Shown: positions 34,465 to 44,370 of the stretch, piece by piece
How positions within the stretch are numbered: position 1 is the first letter of the stretch
How the letters are laid out: every line of letters starts with the position of its first letter
NCBI GenBank assembly: GCA_033032175.1
Contig: CM065309.1
Coordinates: 20,336,001 to 20,400,000 of the forward strand
Direction of reading: 5' to 3'
From: Saturnia japonica
Lineage: Eukaryota > Arthropoda > Insecta > Lepidoptera > Saturniidae
Length of the DNA stretch: 64,000 bases
Program-made: the position numbers and the translations under genes
Notes under the pieces: model-generated
The model's database searches: none
What the model was told of the DNA's origin: nothing
What the model saw: the letters and a program-made list of their open reading frames with translations, nothing else

Positions 34465-35572
34465 ATGACAGTCATAGATTTGGCTGAGCTGTGTTATGAC
34501 TAGATTTCTACGCACTGTTGTATATTCAGTGCGAGTGGTCGATGGTACAAGTCCCGTTGGCTGTTGCTGGATTTTTTATATAATCTTATTTTTATTATAA
34601 AATTATAAAGAAACTTAAAATATATTCAGTATATCGGAAAGAGTGACATCAGAATAGACTATCAGAGAGACCAGGATTTTCTTTGATATTTTCATTACGG
34701 AATCACAGATATTGTGGACGTAATCACTCTAGAGATGTGTACGGCCCGACCAATGTACCTGAGAATGATGTCCATTTATTTTGGGTTGTCCCCAAAGGCC
34801 TGCAAACTCTCCTAAATAACCATCCCAAGCCTCGCATGTCTGATATTGTCGCTGCTCGTAGGTGACCTGGTAACTGATCTCGAACGTCCTCACGATCCGA
34901 AAAGCTCCAACCAGAATGATCTTTCGGGTTCCGACTTAGTGGGTAGCCTCGAATAATCTTAGGATCCAATATTAGCAGAGGTGTTCACGATGCGAGGACT
35001 CGAACTAGAATCATTTTTTAAGCCCATCATCGTCTGCTTAAATAGCTATATAAGCCACAGGGCACAACTGTTGCAAGCGCACGGCGTTTCTAACATCTTT
35101 CCATGTATTTTATTCTTCACGTATTTTGAATAGATACTTCAGAAAACTATTATCTCGCTGCTAAGACACATGTTTTCTTACAAGTACAACTACTCTGGAG
35201 ATTGTTTTAACGTGTTCCTTGATATTGCTTACCATTTTACTATGCAGAATTTTAATTTACATTGATTTTAAAATGCCTTTTGCCAAGCTCGATAGTGCGC
35301 TAGTCATGCATAGAGGGCGCTGAGCGGCGCGGCGCGGTTATATATGGAGCTTAGTTTTTCACCGCTAAATGAATTAAGCTCGGTAAATTCCGTAGCCGGG
35401 GATATTCTGCAGGCTCTCTGCATAAAGTAAGCATAAATATCACGCGTTCTATCGCTAAGGGTGTGGTCATATTGCATCGAATACAGATACTTAGGTTACA
35501 GTAAAAGGCAATTACATTATTGTAATACAATAATAATCATCATCATAGGCCTTAAAAATCTAAAAATATCAT

Positions 35573-36070
35573 TTAAACAACGTTGGTTGATTTTAAATTG
35601 GTGAATGCAGCAGCTACGCTGGTGACTATGAAGTCCGATACGAAAGCGATAGTTACGTCCATACAATGAACGAAGAGCTCTGTTTGAGCTCTTGGATAGT
35701 TCCGAGGAATCACAGCGTATTGGTGAACTAGCTCACGCCTGTGGGAGAGGAGGTCTAACCATTTGCTATCGTAGACCATATCGCCATCAGCAATTTTCTT
35801 CCGCCAGACTTGGCAATTATAGGCTTCTGTCTCCCAACATTTCGGTTTAATGTTGAAGGCAAATATAATATGACTTGGACTATCCTTGAACCGCAGTTTA
35901 GGACTTCCAAATGGCCGTTTGGCATTAGCAATCTCGATGAACAGAGTTTTTCACAGCAAACGGGAGGACTCCATTCAGCGCACGTTATCTAGCCAGCAAA
36001 GTCACCTTGACAGATGTGCAATACTGAGCGCCTCTTCGTTAGTTATCTTATTGTTCCACGAGAGGTGCGG
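35573..36070 (-). pseudogene. LINE C-terminal coding remnant (RTE/CFDP2-like)
   Basis: On the minus strand it reads SWNNKITNEEALSIAHLSR, then stops and gaps, then NAKRPFGSPKLRFKDSPSH, CWETEAYNCQVWRKKIADGD and YDSKWLDLLSHRRELV. This follows the known order at the C-terminus of LINE polymerases often annotated craniofacial-development-protein-2-like: ISWxDKxTNxxVL, KRPxGRPKLRFKD, then WExxAxxRxxWRxxV. Several stops and frameshifts make it non-functional. The upstream half of the same type of protein lies next to it, inverted, at 36136-36390. Confidence 0.65.
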
Positions 36071-36135
36071 AATGTAACAAAGACAGCGCATATGGAAGCT
36101 GTTTAGTTTTATCTTCTACATATATCTGGCATAAC

Positions 36136-36390
36136 ATGTCTAAGTCTGAACTCTGTATAAGAGCATGCTTAGGATGCAGACCTGATAAACAAGATGTAAG
36201 GTGTCAACCCAAGTCCAACATTTGTTTTAATTTGCTTCTGGAAGTGGTTGACAGGTTTTGTTATTTTCGGTCCACCGTGTCGAGAAAATTGTCGCTTGAA
36301 GCTGAGATCAATATTTTTGGGAAGCTTAGCTGTGCATGATTGTAGAAAATTAAATATCTGTCTATAAAGACTAAGATGATTGTTAAATAT
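36136..36390 (+). pseudogene. LINE reverse-transcriptase remnant, inverted relative to its neighbour
   Basis: The plus-strand frame includes SELCIRAC, then LEVVDRFCYFRSTVSRKLSL, AEI, and after a stop LSIKTKM. It matches the segment LEVVDKFTYLGSTIS...LSLDAEI...LTIKTKM found in the same LINE group just before the region preserved at 35573-36070. It therefore reads in the opposite direction from the downstream half. Confidence 0.6.
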
Positions 36391-36669
36391 ATTACTACCT
36401 CTATTCCTTTTGATACCTTGTCGAAACGACAAGTAATTAATTAAAATAAATGTATGCTTTCTACATTCATATTATATATTTTGAATTCTAGTTGATCACT
36501 ATTTCACATAAAGTCGACATATACTGCTGAACTAATTTACTATATTACAATTTAAAATAATAAAACTATTATATTCTCTTAGAATTTACAAGAGCCTTTC
36601 TCAAGTGTTCAGGTTTCCTCACGGTGTATTCCGTCTCACTTAGCTGACAATATTACTAATTAGAGTTTG

Positions 36670-36781
36670 TAATTTTGTAACGAAGTTACTTATCGAGGGG
36701 TGGGAGCTAAACTGGAAAAAGTAAAGGAACCGATCGACACTAAAAAACAAATTCATCCATAATATTTAGGATTTTTAAAAC
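36670..36781 (+). repeat. Direct repeat, copy B
   Basis: Same orientation as copy A and about 2.3 kb to its right. The two enclose the inverted LINE pieces. Identity is high over about 110 bases with a few substitutions and a short A-run difference. It may be the end of a longer transposon, but no internal gene or terminal inversion was found. Confidence 0.75.
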
Positions 36782-37409
36782 ATACATACATTCGTTGGTA
36801 CATATCGGAGCTCGAATCTGCGGACATCGAGTAGATATTCCGCCGGTGTAAAATACTCGACCACCATGAATTATTGACCTTATTTCTATTTCAATTAATT
36901 TAATTTGGTTTGATTTAATTTATTCTTTATAATTTCATTTTATTTTATTGGTATGTATATTCCATTTGAACATTGGAATATTATATTTCGCAATATTCTT
37001 GAACAAGAATAGGTGTCTAGAATTATACATTAATTAATATTAATGAAATATCATATTGTATAAATATCTCAGATGTTAACCATTTTTTTAGAACAATGTT
37101 ATCTACACTTGTAATTAACAAGCATGAAATAATTTTACATTGATTCATTTACTATGATTTTGATGTGATTTCCATAAATAAATAAATCGCTTCTTCTAAG
37201 GACTGTGACCGCAGTCGCGTCTCTTGCGTTGGCGCTTGGGGCTGTCCGTATATTTCACGGGCGGTCTGCGTTTAATAGCCCGGCGGTTCCCCGATAATTT
37301 TATTATTGGTGGATTTTTTTCCTTTCTGACGCACTAGCCAGTTCTATTGAAATAAAAAAAAAAAAGAATTAATTGTAATTTGATATTTGTCGAAACGGGA
37401 TATTTTAAT

Positions 37410-37590
37410 AATACTACTCGACTGGGTCACAACCATCATGTACATTGTGATATAAACCCGTCACAGTGAATCTTTTTTTGATCTGTCACGTTCAGGATCA
37501 GTTGCCATCTGCCGTAACGCTGGTCAGCTGGCATGAGAGCAACGACCGTCGATGGATTGCTGATCTATCGATTACCACCAGGTACAGTCG
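37410..37590 (+). repeat. Interspersed repeat, related copy
   Basis: Shares the CGACTGGGTCAC, ATATAAACCCGTCACAGTGA and TTCAGGATCAG blocks with 48890-49200, and GTCGATGGATTGC-type sequence with 17700. It is non-coding. Confidence 0.4.
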
Positions 37591-37779
37591 TACTACTAAA
37601 AATACATATTGTAATGCATTAATAGAGAGATTCGCAAAAATCATATGAAATAAATTTCAAAATTTATTCGGGTTGTTTCGTTAATTTTCTTCTTATTACT
37701 CAATTGCGAACAAGATACATATTAAAAAAGAAACAAAAAACCCGACTGCAAAAAAAAAAACGACAAAAAATATTTTTTT

Positions 37780-38105
37780 TTCTATATTTTCTTTTTATTT
37801 GATTCCTAAACGACGTACTTAAATATCATATAGCCTATATTACTCCCAAAATTAAGATGAATTAACAAAAACATTTCGTATGTTAAAATCCATCAAACCG
37901 TTTGAGCTACCGAGCGTGCCAAAGAAATAAACATACATACATGTATACATATATATACGCTCGAAAAACATAACCGGCGTAAATATAAACGTCATAATGG
38001 ATTTTAGCATAAGAGTTGTCGTTAGATTTGTCTTAATTGTGGTAGTGACATAAGCTTAATATTTAAGTACGACGTTTGGGAATCAAATAAAAAGCGAAAA
38101 TAGAA
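37780..38105. mobile_element. Inverted-repeat unit, possible MITE
   Basis: The left arm (CTTTTTATTTGATTCCTAAA continuing through CGACGTACTTAAATAT, about 37790-37824) is inverted at about 38058-38096 (ATATTTAAGTACGACG then TTTGGGAATCAAATAAAAAG). The arms of about 37 bases differ at only a few positions, with about 235 bases between them. I could not assign a superfamily. Confidence 0.5.
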
Positions 38106-39012
38106 AAATATATTTTTGTTAGTAAAATATTTTCGTTGCAATAGCTTTTTTTTTTTAATAATGTACCCTGTAATTATTTTACTTATATTTTTTTTGAATT
38201 TTATATCGACAAGACAATCGTTCTTAAAGAGTTATCAGCGGTCGCGCGACGTAGTTAAAACTAACAATTTTTTTAGTTCACTATTTATATATAATCTAAT
38301 AACAGAATAATCGTTGACTTTTGAGAGATTCTAACGACCAATAAATAAAATACATTTGAAACATATAATCAATTTAAACTTATCACAATACAATAACTTC
38401 ATACCTATTTAACACAGTTAAGCCCTCTTTTTATTTCCTAAAATGATATAATTAAGCTATATTGTACGTACCCTTATCCCTTATTCCAACACCGTAAGGG
38501 TTATAGAATAGTTTACAGCGTTAAACATGGGGTCAGAGTGAACCGTGGGTTGGCACAATAAAATGAAACGGTTGGATAGACCGACATAACAATGGGTTGG
38601 GTTCGAATCGATTAGTACGGTGATAATGTTCTCATAGAACGCTTGCCAAACATCAAACATGACTGGGATATTGAAAATAGATTTTCTAGGTGCAGTATGC
38701 ACAGAAATCGCTCGTTGCCAGTGTATAAGATAATGGAATATTCATACGATTTTTTAAGAAGTATAATATACGTAATTTTGAACTTATATATCATCATTAT
38801 ATTAATACGTGAAGCAAAAATTTTGTACCCCTTTTTAAACGTATTGCGTGCACGGAAGACTGTAGGATTTGGCATGGTTAAAGTTTATGTGGAGGAGTAC
38901 AGAAAGCTAAAATTCGTCATTAATATCTATTACTAATATATTAAATTAAATAAATTAATACTGCGAATCCTAACTCGACCAGTGTCATTGGAATTAGACC
39001 TCCAAAATATAT

Positions 39013-39046
39013 TGACATTGTCACTCAATGAAAAGTGACAGTGTCA
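39013..39046. other. Short hairpin TGACATTGTCACT/AGTGACAGTGTCA
   Basis: Two 13-base arms pair at 12 positions around an 8-base loop. Nothing nearby explains it; it may be the core of a worn foldback element. Confidence 0.4.
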
Positions 39047-39649
39047 TATAATATTCATTGTTTAGATTCATACTGCAAATGTCAAACAGGAAATAGTCTA
39101 TGATTAATAAGTCGCTGGTCGAATTTTGTTCATTGGGCTACCGCTAGTACCTATATGTAAACCTATAATAAATAAACTTTCTATGAACCCATTAACCATT
39201 TGTCTATTTTATTATTGCGGTTTTGTTTGTATAATATGAATCTATTTGTTATTTGGAATTTATATTTGTAGGTATTTTTTATTATTTCAATTTAAAGTTC
39301 TATAATCACTATATAATGTTTAGTACGTAATCATTATTAATTTCACATAAATAACTAACTGCTCACAAATCACCAAATTTTTACAAATTGTGCTTTCTTT
39401 TGTTTTATTTGTTTTACTGTGACAGTAACACTTAGTGGAATCTTACCACTGTCACTTGAGATACAGGTTTTACCTAGTTTAGGTGGCAACATGCATCATA
39501 GAGTAAAATCAACAACATGTATTTTTTGTTGTTTATTTTTTTGTGTAACTTTGTGATTTTTGTAATTTATGGCGAATTAATTATTATTATATTGTTTATT
39601 TAATTATTTCCATATTTTTTTAATTCTTTACAATAATATCTATATACAA

Positions 39650-39955
39650 AAAAAGTTCATCGCCAGTAGCGGGGCGAAGACCGCAAGCTACCGGTAAGTA
39701 CGGCTCCAGAGAGAGGAACTTCCTCACAATTCACGTTGTATCCAGAAGAACTGCCTTATGTATCTTTCCCTTGATCCAACAGCCAAGCGAGAGCTTCCTA
39801 AGATGGTTGTCGAAACTCTTCGCTATTAGACCATTCGATGATATGACTATCGGGACAATTATTGTTGAGTCCACATCCCACATGGTGGTAACCTCCTGAG
39901 CCAAGGCCAAGTACTTTCTTTCTTTCTTATCTTTTTCAACTTTCACGAGGTTCTC
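39650..39955 (-). pseudogene. LINE C-terminal coding remnant
   Basis: The minus-strand frame reads ENLVKVEKDKKERKYLALAQ, then VTTMWDVDSTIIVPIVISSN, GLIAKSFDNHLRKL and KAVLLDTT. This resembles a domain at the very end of some insect LINE polymerases (KYxxLAxEVxxLWxxxxVxIVPIVIxxxGxIPKSLxxxLxxL...QKAVLLxT). The frame dies after about 75 codons. Confidence 0.55.
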
Positions 39956-40059
39956 ATTATGGGGTTAGATAATATTTAATATTATTATTACTACATTAAC
40001 AATTTGCCGGACAATGCGTTTACAGATCATGTAAAGTACGTTTTTTTGTCGAAATAGTT

Positions 40060-40500
40060 AAAGGGCTGTGGGGTTCAGCAGCTGAGGTACATACCATATT
40101 TACATTACAAAAACGCGCAATTCGTGCAATTTACAACGTAAAACCACGTGAATCACTGAAGAACAAATTTCAGGAATATAATATCTTAACTTTGCCCTCC
40201 CAATACATCCTCGATAACTTAATTTATATTCGTAAAAACTTAGTCAAGCTGGATTTTGTCAACGATCAGCATAATGTTAATACTAGAAATAGATATAAAC
40301 TAGTCGTACCGTGTAAGTGAGTCTTATTAACTTTTGTACAGTTGACAAAAAAAGATAAACCCGATCGAGTTTCTTACCGTTTCTTCTCGATCTCTGGGAT
40401 ATTTTCCGAACCGGCAGTAGTGTTTTGACTTTCATAAGTGTCTTCTTAGGGCCTAAATTGAATAAAGATTAATTTGATTTTGATTTTGAACTGTATTGTG
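40060..40500 (+). pseudogene. LINE 3' end with (GATTTT)n tail
   Basis: The plus-strand frame reads GLWGSAAEVHTIFTLQKRAI, then RAIYNVKPRESLKNKFQEY, NILTLPSQYILDNLIYIRKN and ends VPCK followed by a stop. This is the C-terminus of a CR1/jockey-like reverse transcriptase. A 3' UTR follows (TTCTTCTCGATCTCTGGGA, CCGAACCGGCAGTAG, GTGTCTTCTTAGGGCCT) with AATAAAGA and a TTGATTTTGATTTTGA tail, an arrangement very common in Lepidoptera. The 5' part is missing. Confidence 0.7.
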
Positions 40501-40927
40501 GAGAATCGTTACTGTTTCCTTTTGTGATGAACATAATTTTTAGTTCTTTATCGGGGTGTTTAATATAGAAACATGTACAGCTACTTGCTTACCATATAAC
40601 ACTTAAAAGGTTTTAGTCAAAACTGTCTTCTTAAATATATGAAATAGTTCTAAACTATTAAAAAAGAAGAAAAATGAAATCGAATCAAGGATGTACAAAG
40701 TTTGTATCTAACCAATCATGACACAAACGAGGGTAGTTTTTACACTCACGAGTTCATTCGAAGAGTTATGAGTGCCTCATTGTCATACGTATCTTCGACC
40801 GCCACAAAGACCTTGACCTTCCTGTTATAAATAATTCTTAAAAATGCGTTCATACTCTATTTCGGCGGTTTCTAACCTTTTCAATCTTGTTACTCGTATG
40901 ACTTATTACGAAAACTAATTTATACAA

Positions 40928-41022
40928 ATGTAAACATACTATCACGCCTGTAACCACAAAGGGTTGGGCAGAGATGTACCAATATACACCCACAGTACGC
41001 CTGCTATGTTTTTAGGTTTATA
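40928..41022 (-). mobile_element. tRNA-derived SINE, 5'-truncated
   Basis: A short tail fragment on the minus strand has the blocks ACATACTATCACGCC, GGGTTGGGCAGAGATGTAC and ACACCCACAGTACGCC. The tRNA head and middle are missing. Confidence 0.6.
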
Positions 41023-41504
41023 GGAGCGGTGCAAGAATGAAAAATATTGCACAACGGGGAAAAACTTTTTCTATTGAGCGCTTCCATTATGTGACGTTGA
41101 CGAAGTTGCGTGGATCAGCTAGTTACCTAAAAGTACTAACAGTCTAAGTCGAGACAAGTAGGCAAGTATCTCCTAGATATTGCTTCCTCATTAGAGATTG
41201 AGTATTTTGTGATAGTGTCTAGTCATTGGGCAAAGCTGTAAAATCCAACAAAGGTAAAAAGTAGGTATACGAATAATATATCTCAAAAAATTATTTTTGT
41301 ACGTGTAAGTCTTTTAAATTCCCAGTCAAATCTTGAATAAATTATTTTTGTATTTTATAACCTATTTATCGAGAAAGGTTATAGAGTATCTAACATCACA
41401 CTACGAATTATTAGTAGTGATCATAAAGTCAAATATCTGGCAATCTGTGGGCGAGTACAAAATATATGTACAGATAACAATCCAATGGTAATGGTGTACA
41501 ATCC

Positions 41505-41540
41505 AAATTTAACGCAGTTCAATCCGCGGGGCACAGCTAG
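41505..41540 (+). mobile_element. Isolated Helitron-like 3' end
   Basis: The sequence TCCGCGGGGCACAGCTAG resembles the 3' end of copy 1 (CCGCGGGCACAGCTAG). No matching interior was recognised upstream, so this is probably a remnant. Confidence 0.4.
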
Positions 41541-43535
41541 ACATAGATATGATCCAAAAAAACAGCGACGTTCGTGTTTTTAAATTTTTAGTCAGAAATC
41601 TTGACGGCCGTTAAGTGTAACGGAGACGATCAGAGTATGTTATATCGGACATGAAACTATTCGTATGCGCACGGCATCCTTGTAAACACAGGATAAAAAT
41701 AAATCATTCATAACACTCAACAGTTGGTAGTGAATCGATTCAAAAAACTACGTTCATTGAATCGATAACAATAAAATCGCTTTAACAAAAGCATTCGCGA
41801 GATGGCGCAAGGGATAAACGGAATGCTTTGTAAAGCTTGAGTAACTTGCGTCTAACCACAATCCTTTACATGAAATCAAAATGCTTTATTAAATTGAGGC
41901 ACTAAAAAAGTACTCATGTCAATACATTGCTACCGGTTTCAAAGACATCCCAGTCATCGAGAAGAGCCTGCAAGAAACTCAGTCGGACTTAAAAGCGTTA
42001 TAGTCTCACTACAAGCAGTTTGGAAACGTTATAAATTTTGTTATCAGCATGTTCAAACAAAAGAGATAGGAAATCACAGCATAAGGCGTAAACTCTGATG
42101 TCAAAAAGGGATAAAAGTTTCTCCTAGCTCACGCCGGTATCAAGTCAAAAGTGAACAGAGGACAATTAACGATGGCATGTAAGGATAGTCAATGTCGCAT
42201 TTACTTATAAAGTATCATTGGGTTTATCTATATATTTTTTAACTTATAAATTTTAGTATATCACTATACACTATATTACCTTTTTCTCAAATCTGTGTAC
42301 TTATTATAATTTTCTTTGAATGTACAAAGAGGAAATCTCTAAGACATCACTATTATTCACGTAATGACATGAAATTATCTTAAAAGTATACCAACACTTT
42401 TCAAATCGAATATCATAGTTAATCAGACCAGCATTAGAAAATGCTCCATTAAAATTCAAGTAAATATTAATTTGTGTAACGAAAATACCATAAAAATATA
42501 TTACCGTACTAAATATGCACTTTTACAATATGCAATTCAATTTCTACAACTATTTAGTTTATATTGTAATTAACGTGACACGAGTAAAGCAAAGTAAAAA
42601 CGGATGAGACGTTTCTGTATGAATAAATAAAAATTCTAGAATTAGCCCAATCTCCGAATGCAGTATCGAACGTAAACGCTTTTAAATCAGACCATATAAT
42701 ATAGAGAAATTCATAACAAAGCTTTACGAGTAATAAAAAAACACAAAACTATAACACAATGACGTCTGTACGCTTTGTTTTATAATTCATATCGGATTTT
42801 CTGTGCAAATAATTGTACATGAGTGGGCAAGTAATGCCTTTACAATAAATATCCGTGAACATAATAATATTAAGGCTTTGCAGAATATCTAATGTCACAA
42901 TAAGTATGTAGGTACTGTTACAATAAATCTATACTAAACAGGTACCTACATGAAAAGTATAATAAAGCTCAAAATATTGTTTCTTTGTTTGAACACTTTT
43001 GTTAATCTTTTATAAGTTTAGCATTTGACCATGATGGTAACATGCTTTATTGGCCTAGCTATCAAGTGCAAAAACCCCCGGCACAAGTACCAATTCATTG
43101 ATATCATTCCAATGAGCCCAAACACGATATCTCAGCTTTAAGTTAGTGAGGAGTTATCTATCCTGCAGATTCCATGCAGCAACATCAGGTCAAGGTTGCC
43201 ATGTCCTTCTAAATACCATAGAAGTAGCAGAGCAAGTAAGCAAGTAGTTGCTAGTATATAAAAATAAAAATCCGTCACGGGACGCCCGCGCCTGGCAGAT
43301 GTAAAACATCGAAATTATTTTGTATAAGTTATATGCTTATAAGAAGAGTTTACGACAGGAATCAGATATTTGGCATAAAGAAAAGATAAAGCAAATATTA
43401 AATATTATTTTTATTAAATAAAAAATACAAAAATTAAAAGTTTTACAATTTATTTGAAATCGCGACAACTCAATTATTTTCATAATAGAATGTTCATGAT
43501 TTCATAATTAATAGTACATAATATATTCCAACATA
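41541..43535. other. Unassigned AT-rich DNA
   Basis: No open frame over 60 codons has a recognisable domain. I see no repeat with clear ends. Confidence 0.3.
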
Positions 43536-43539
43536 TAGC

Positions 43540-43557
43540 GTGGCGATGTGTCGCCAC
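43540..43557. other. Perfect hairpin GTGGCGA/TCGCCAC
   Basis: A 7-bp perfect inverted repeat with loop TGTG, followed by a further TATCGCCACG. It sits at the edge of the LTR-like segment. Its function is unknown. Confidence 0.5.
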
Positions 43558-43812
43558 GGCCTGTATCGCCACGTCAACAATCAGCTTTACCTTCACCTAT
43601 AGATGTTTCACATCTATTGTGAATAAAAGACGTCCACAATATTTTAATGTGTGCTAAATTAATAGCGCTTGTTTTATTCTTGTTTCTTACAAAGTTACAG
43701 TAGTTCGTAGTAACAATGTGGTTTCTTAATAACGTTCTTGACTGTAGTTTGCTTGTAGATTCGCTGCTTGCTGTTGCTGGTGTTGTGGTGTTTCTCGAAC
43801 TGATCGCAGTAC

Positions 43813-43881
<69 letters not shown>

Positions 43882-44370
43882 AACTGACTACACTGTTAGC
43901 CTTAGGGGCCCTATCGTCAAACAGAGCCGCTGCGGCTTTTACAGCTTCACCGGACTTGGGGGCGAGCGCTTAGGGCACTCAGCCGCGAAAGTTTGTGACG
44001 ACCCGCACGAGGGTGCCAGAGTGGCCGAACCTCGGCTCGGGCGGTCGTCGCGAATGCGAAAAAGTCGCGATCTAACTAATTCCCTAATCTTATGAGAATT
44101 CGAGCTAACTAATATATACTCATATGCACGTTCCCCTCCTCCTGGGAGGAAGGAGTGGACCATGCGTATGTGTATGTAATAATCGGAATTCAGTACTGCC
44201 GCCCTCTCCGCTATATTTAACCTCGCCCTTTGCCTCGCAACCGGTAGTGCGATGGATTCCGTGCGGGGCGTCGCTCAGCCAATGAGTGCGCACGCCCCGT
44301 GTGCGCGCTCTCGGCAGTACCATGAGTCACCATGCCAGATGTTCCGAGTCTGGCATGGTTCATCCTTACA
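43558..44370 (-). mobile_element. LTR-like promoter segment, split by the poly(A) insertion
   Basis: On the minus strand, from 44370, the segment starts TGTAAGGATG. It has a 10-bp hairpin (44330-44339 with 44349-44358), a GC-rich stretch, a TATA-like TTAAATATA near 44212, and AATAAA near 43672. With the 384 bp of insert plus duplication removed, an arthropod initiator-like TCAGT falls about 30 bases after the TATA-like box. That layout resembles an LTR of about 430 bp. No second LTR, coding region or flanking duplication was found, so the call is tentative. Confidence 0.35.
43817..44190 (-). mobile_element. Poly(A) retro-insertion with 10-bp target duplication
   Basis: CAGTACTGCC occurs at 43807-43816 and 44191-44200. 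Between them is a minus-strand insert ending in a run of 64 A (seen as T at 43817-43880). It is GC-rich compared with the region. Near its 3' end one minus-strand frame (LAPKSGEAVKAAAALFDDRA then PKANSVVSS) runs straight into the poly(A). I do not recognise the source; it could be a truncated LINE or a processed copy of a transcript. The uninterrupted A-run suggests a young insertion. Confidence 0.75.

Noticed and set aside
43716..43973. 85-codon plus-strand frame with a long Phe run
   Set aside because: The Phe run is the poly(T) of a minus-strand retro-insertion.
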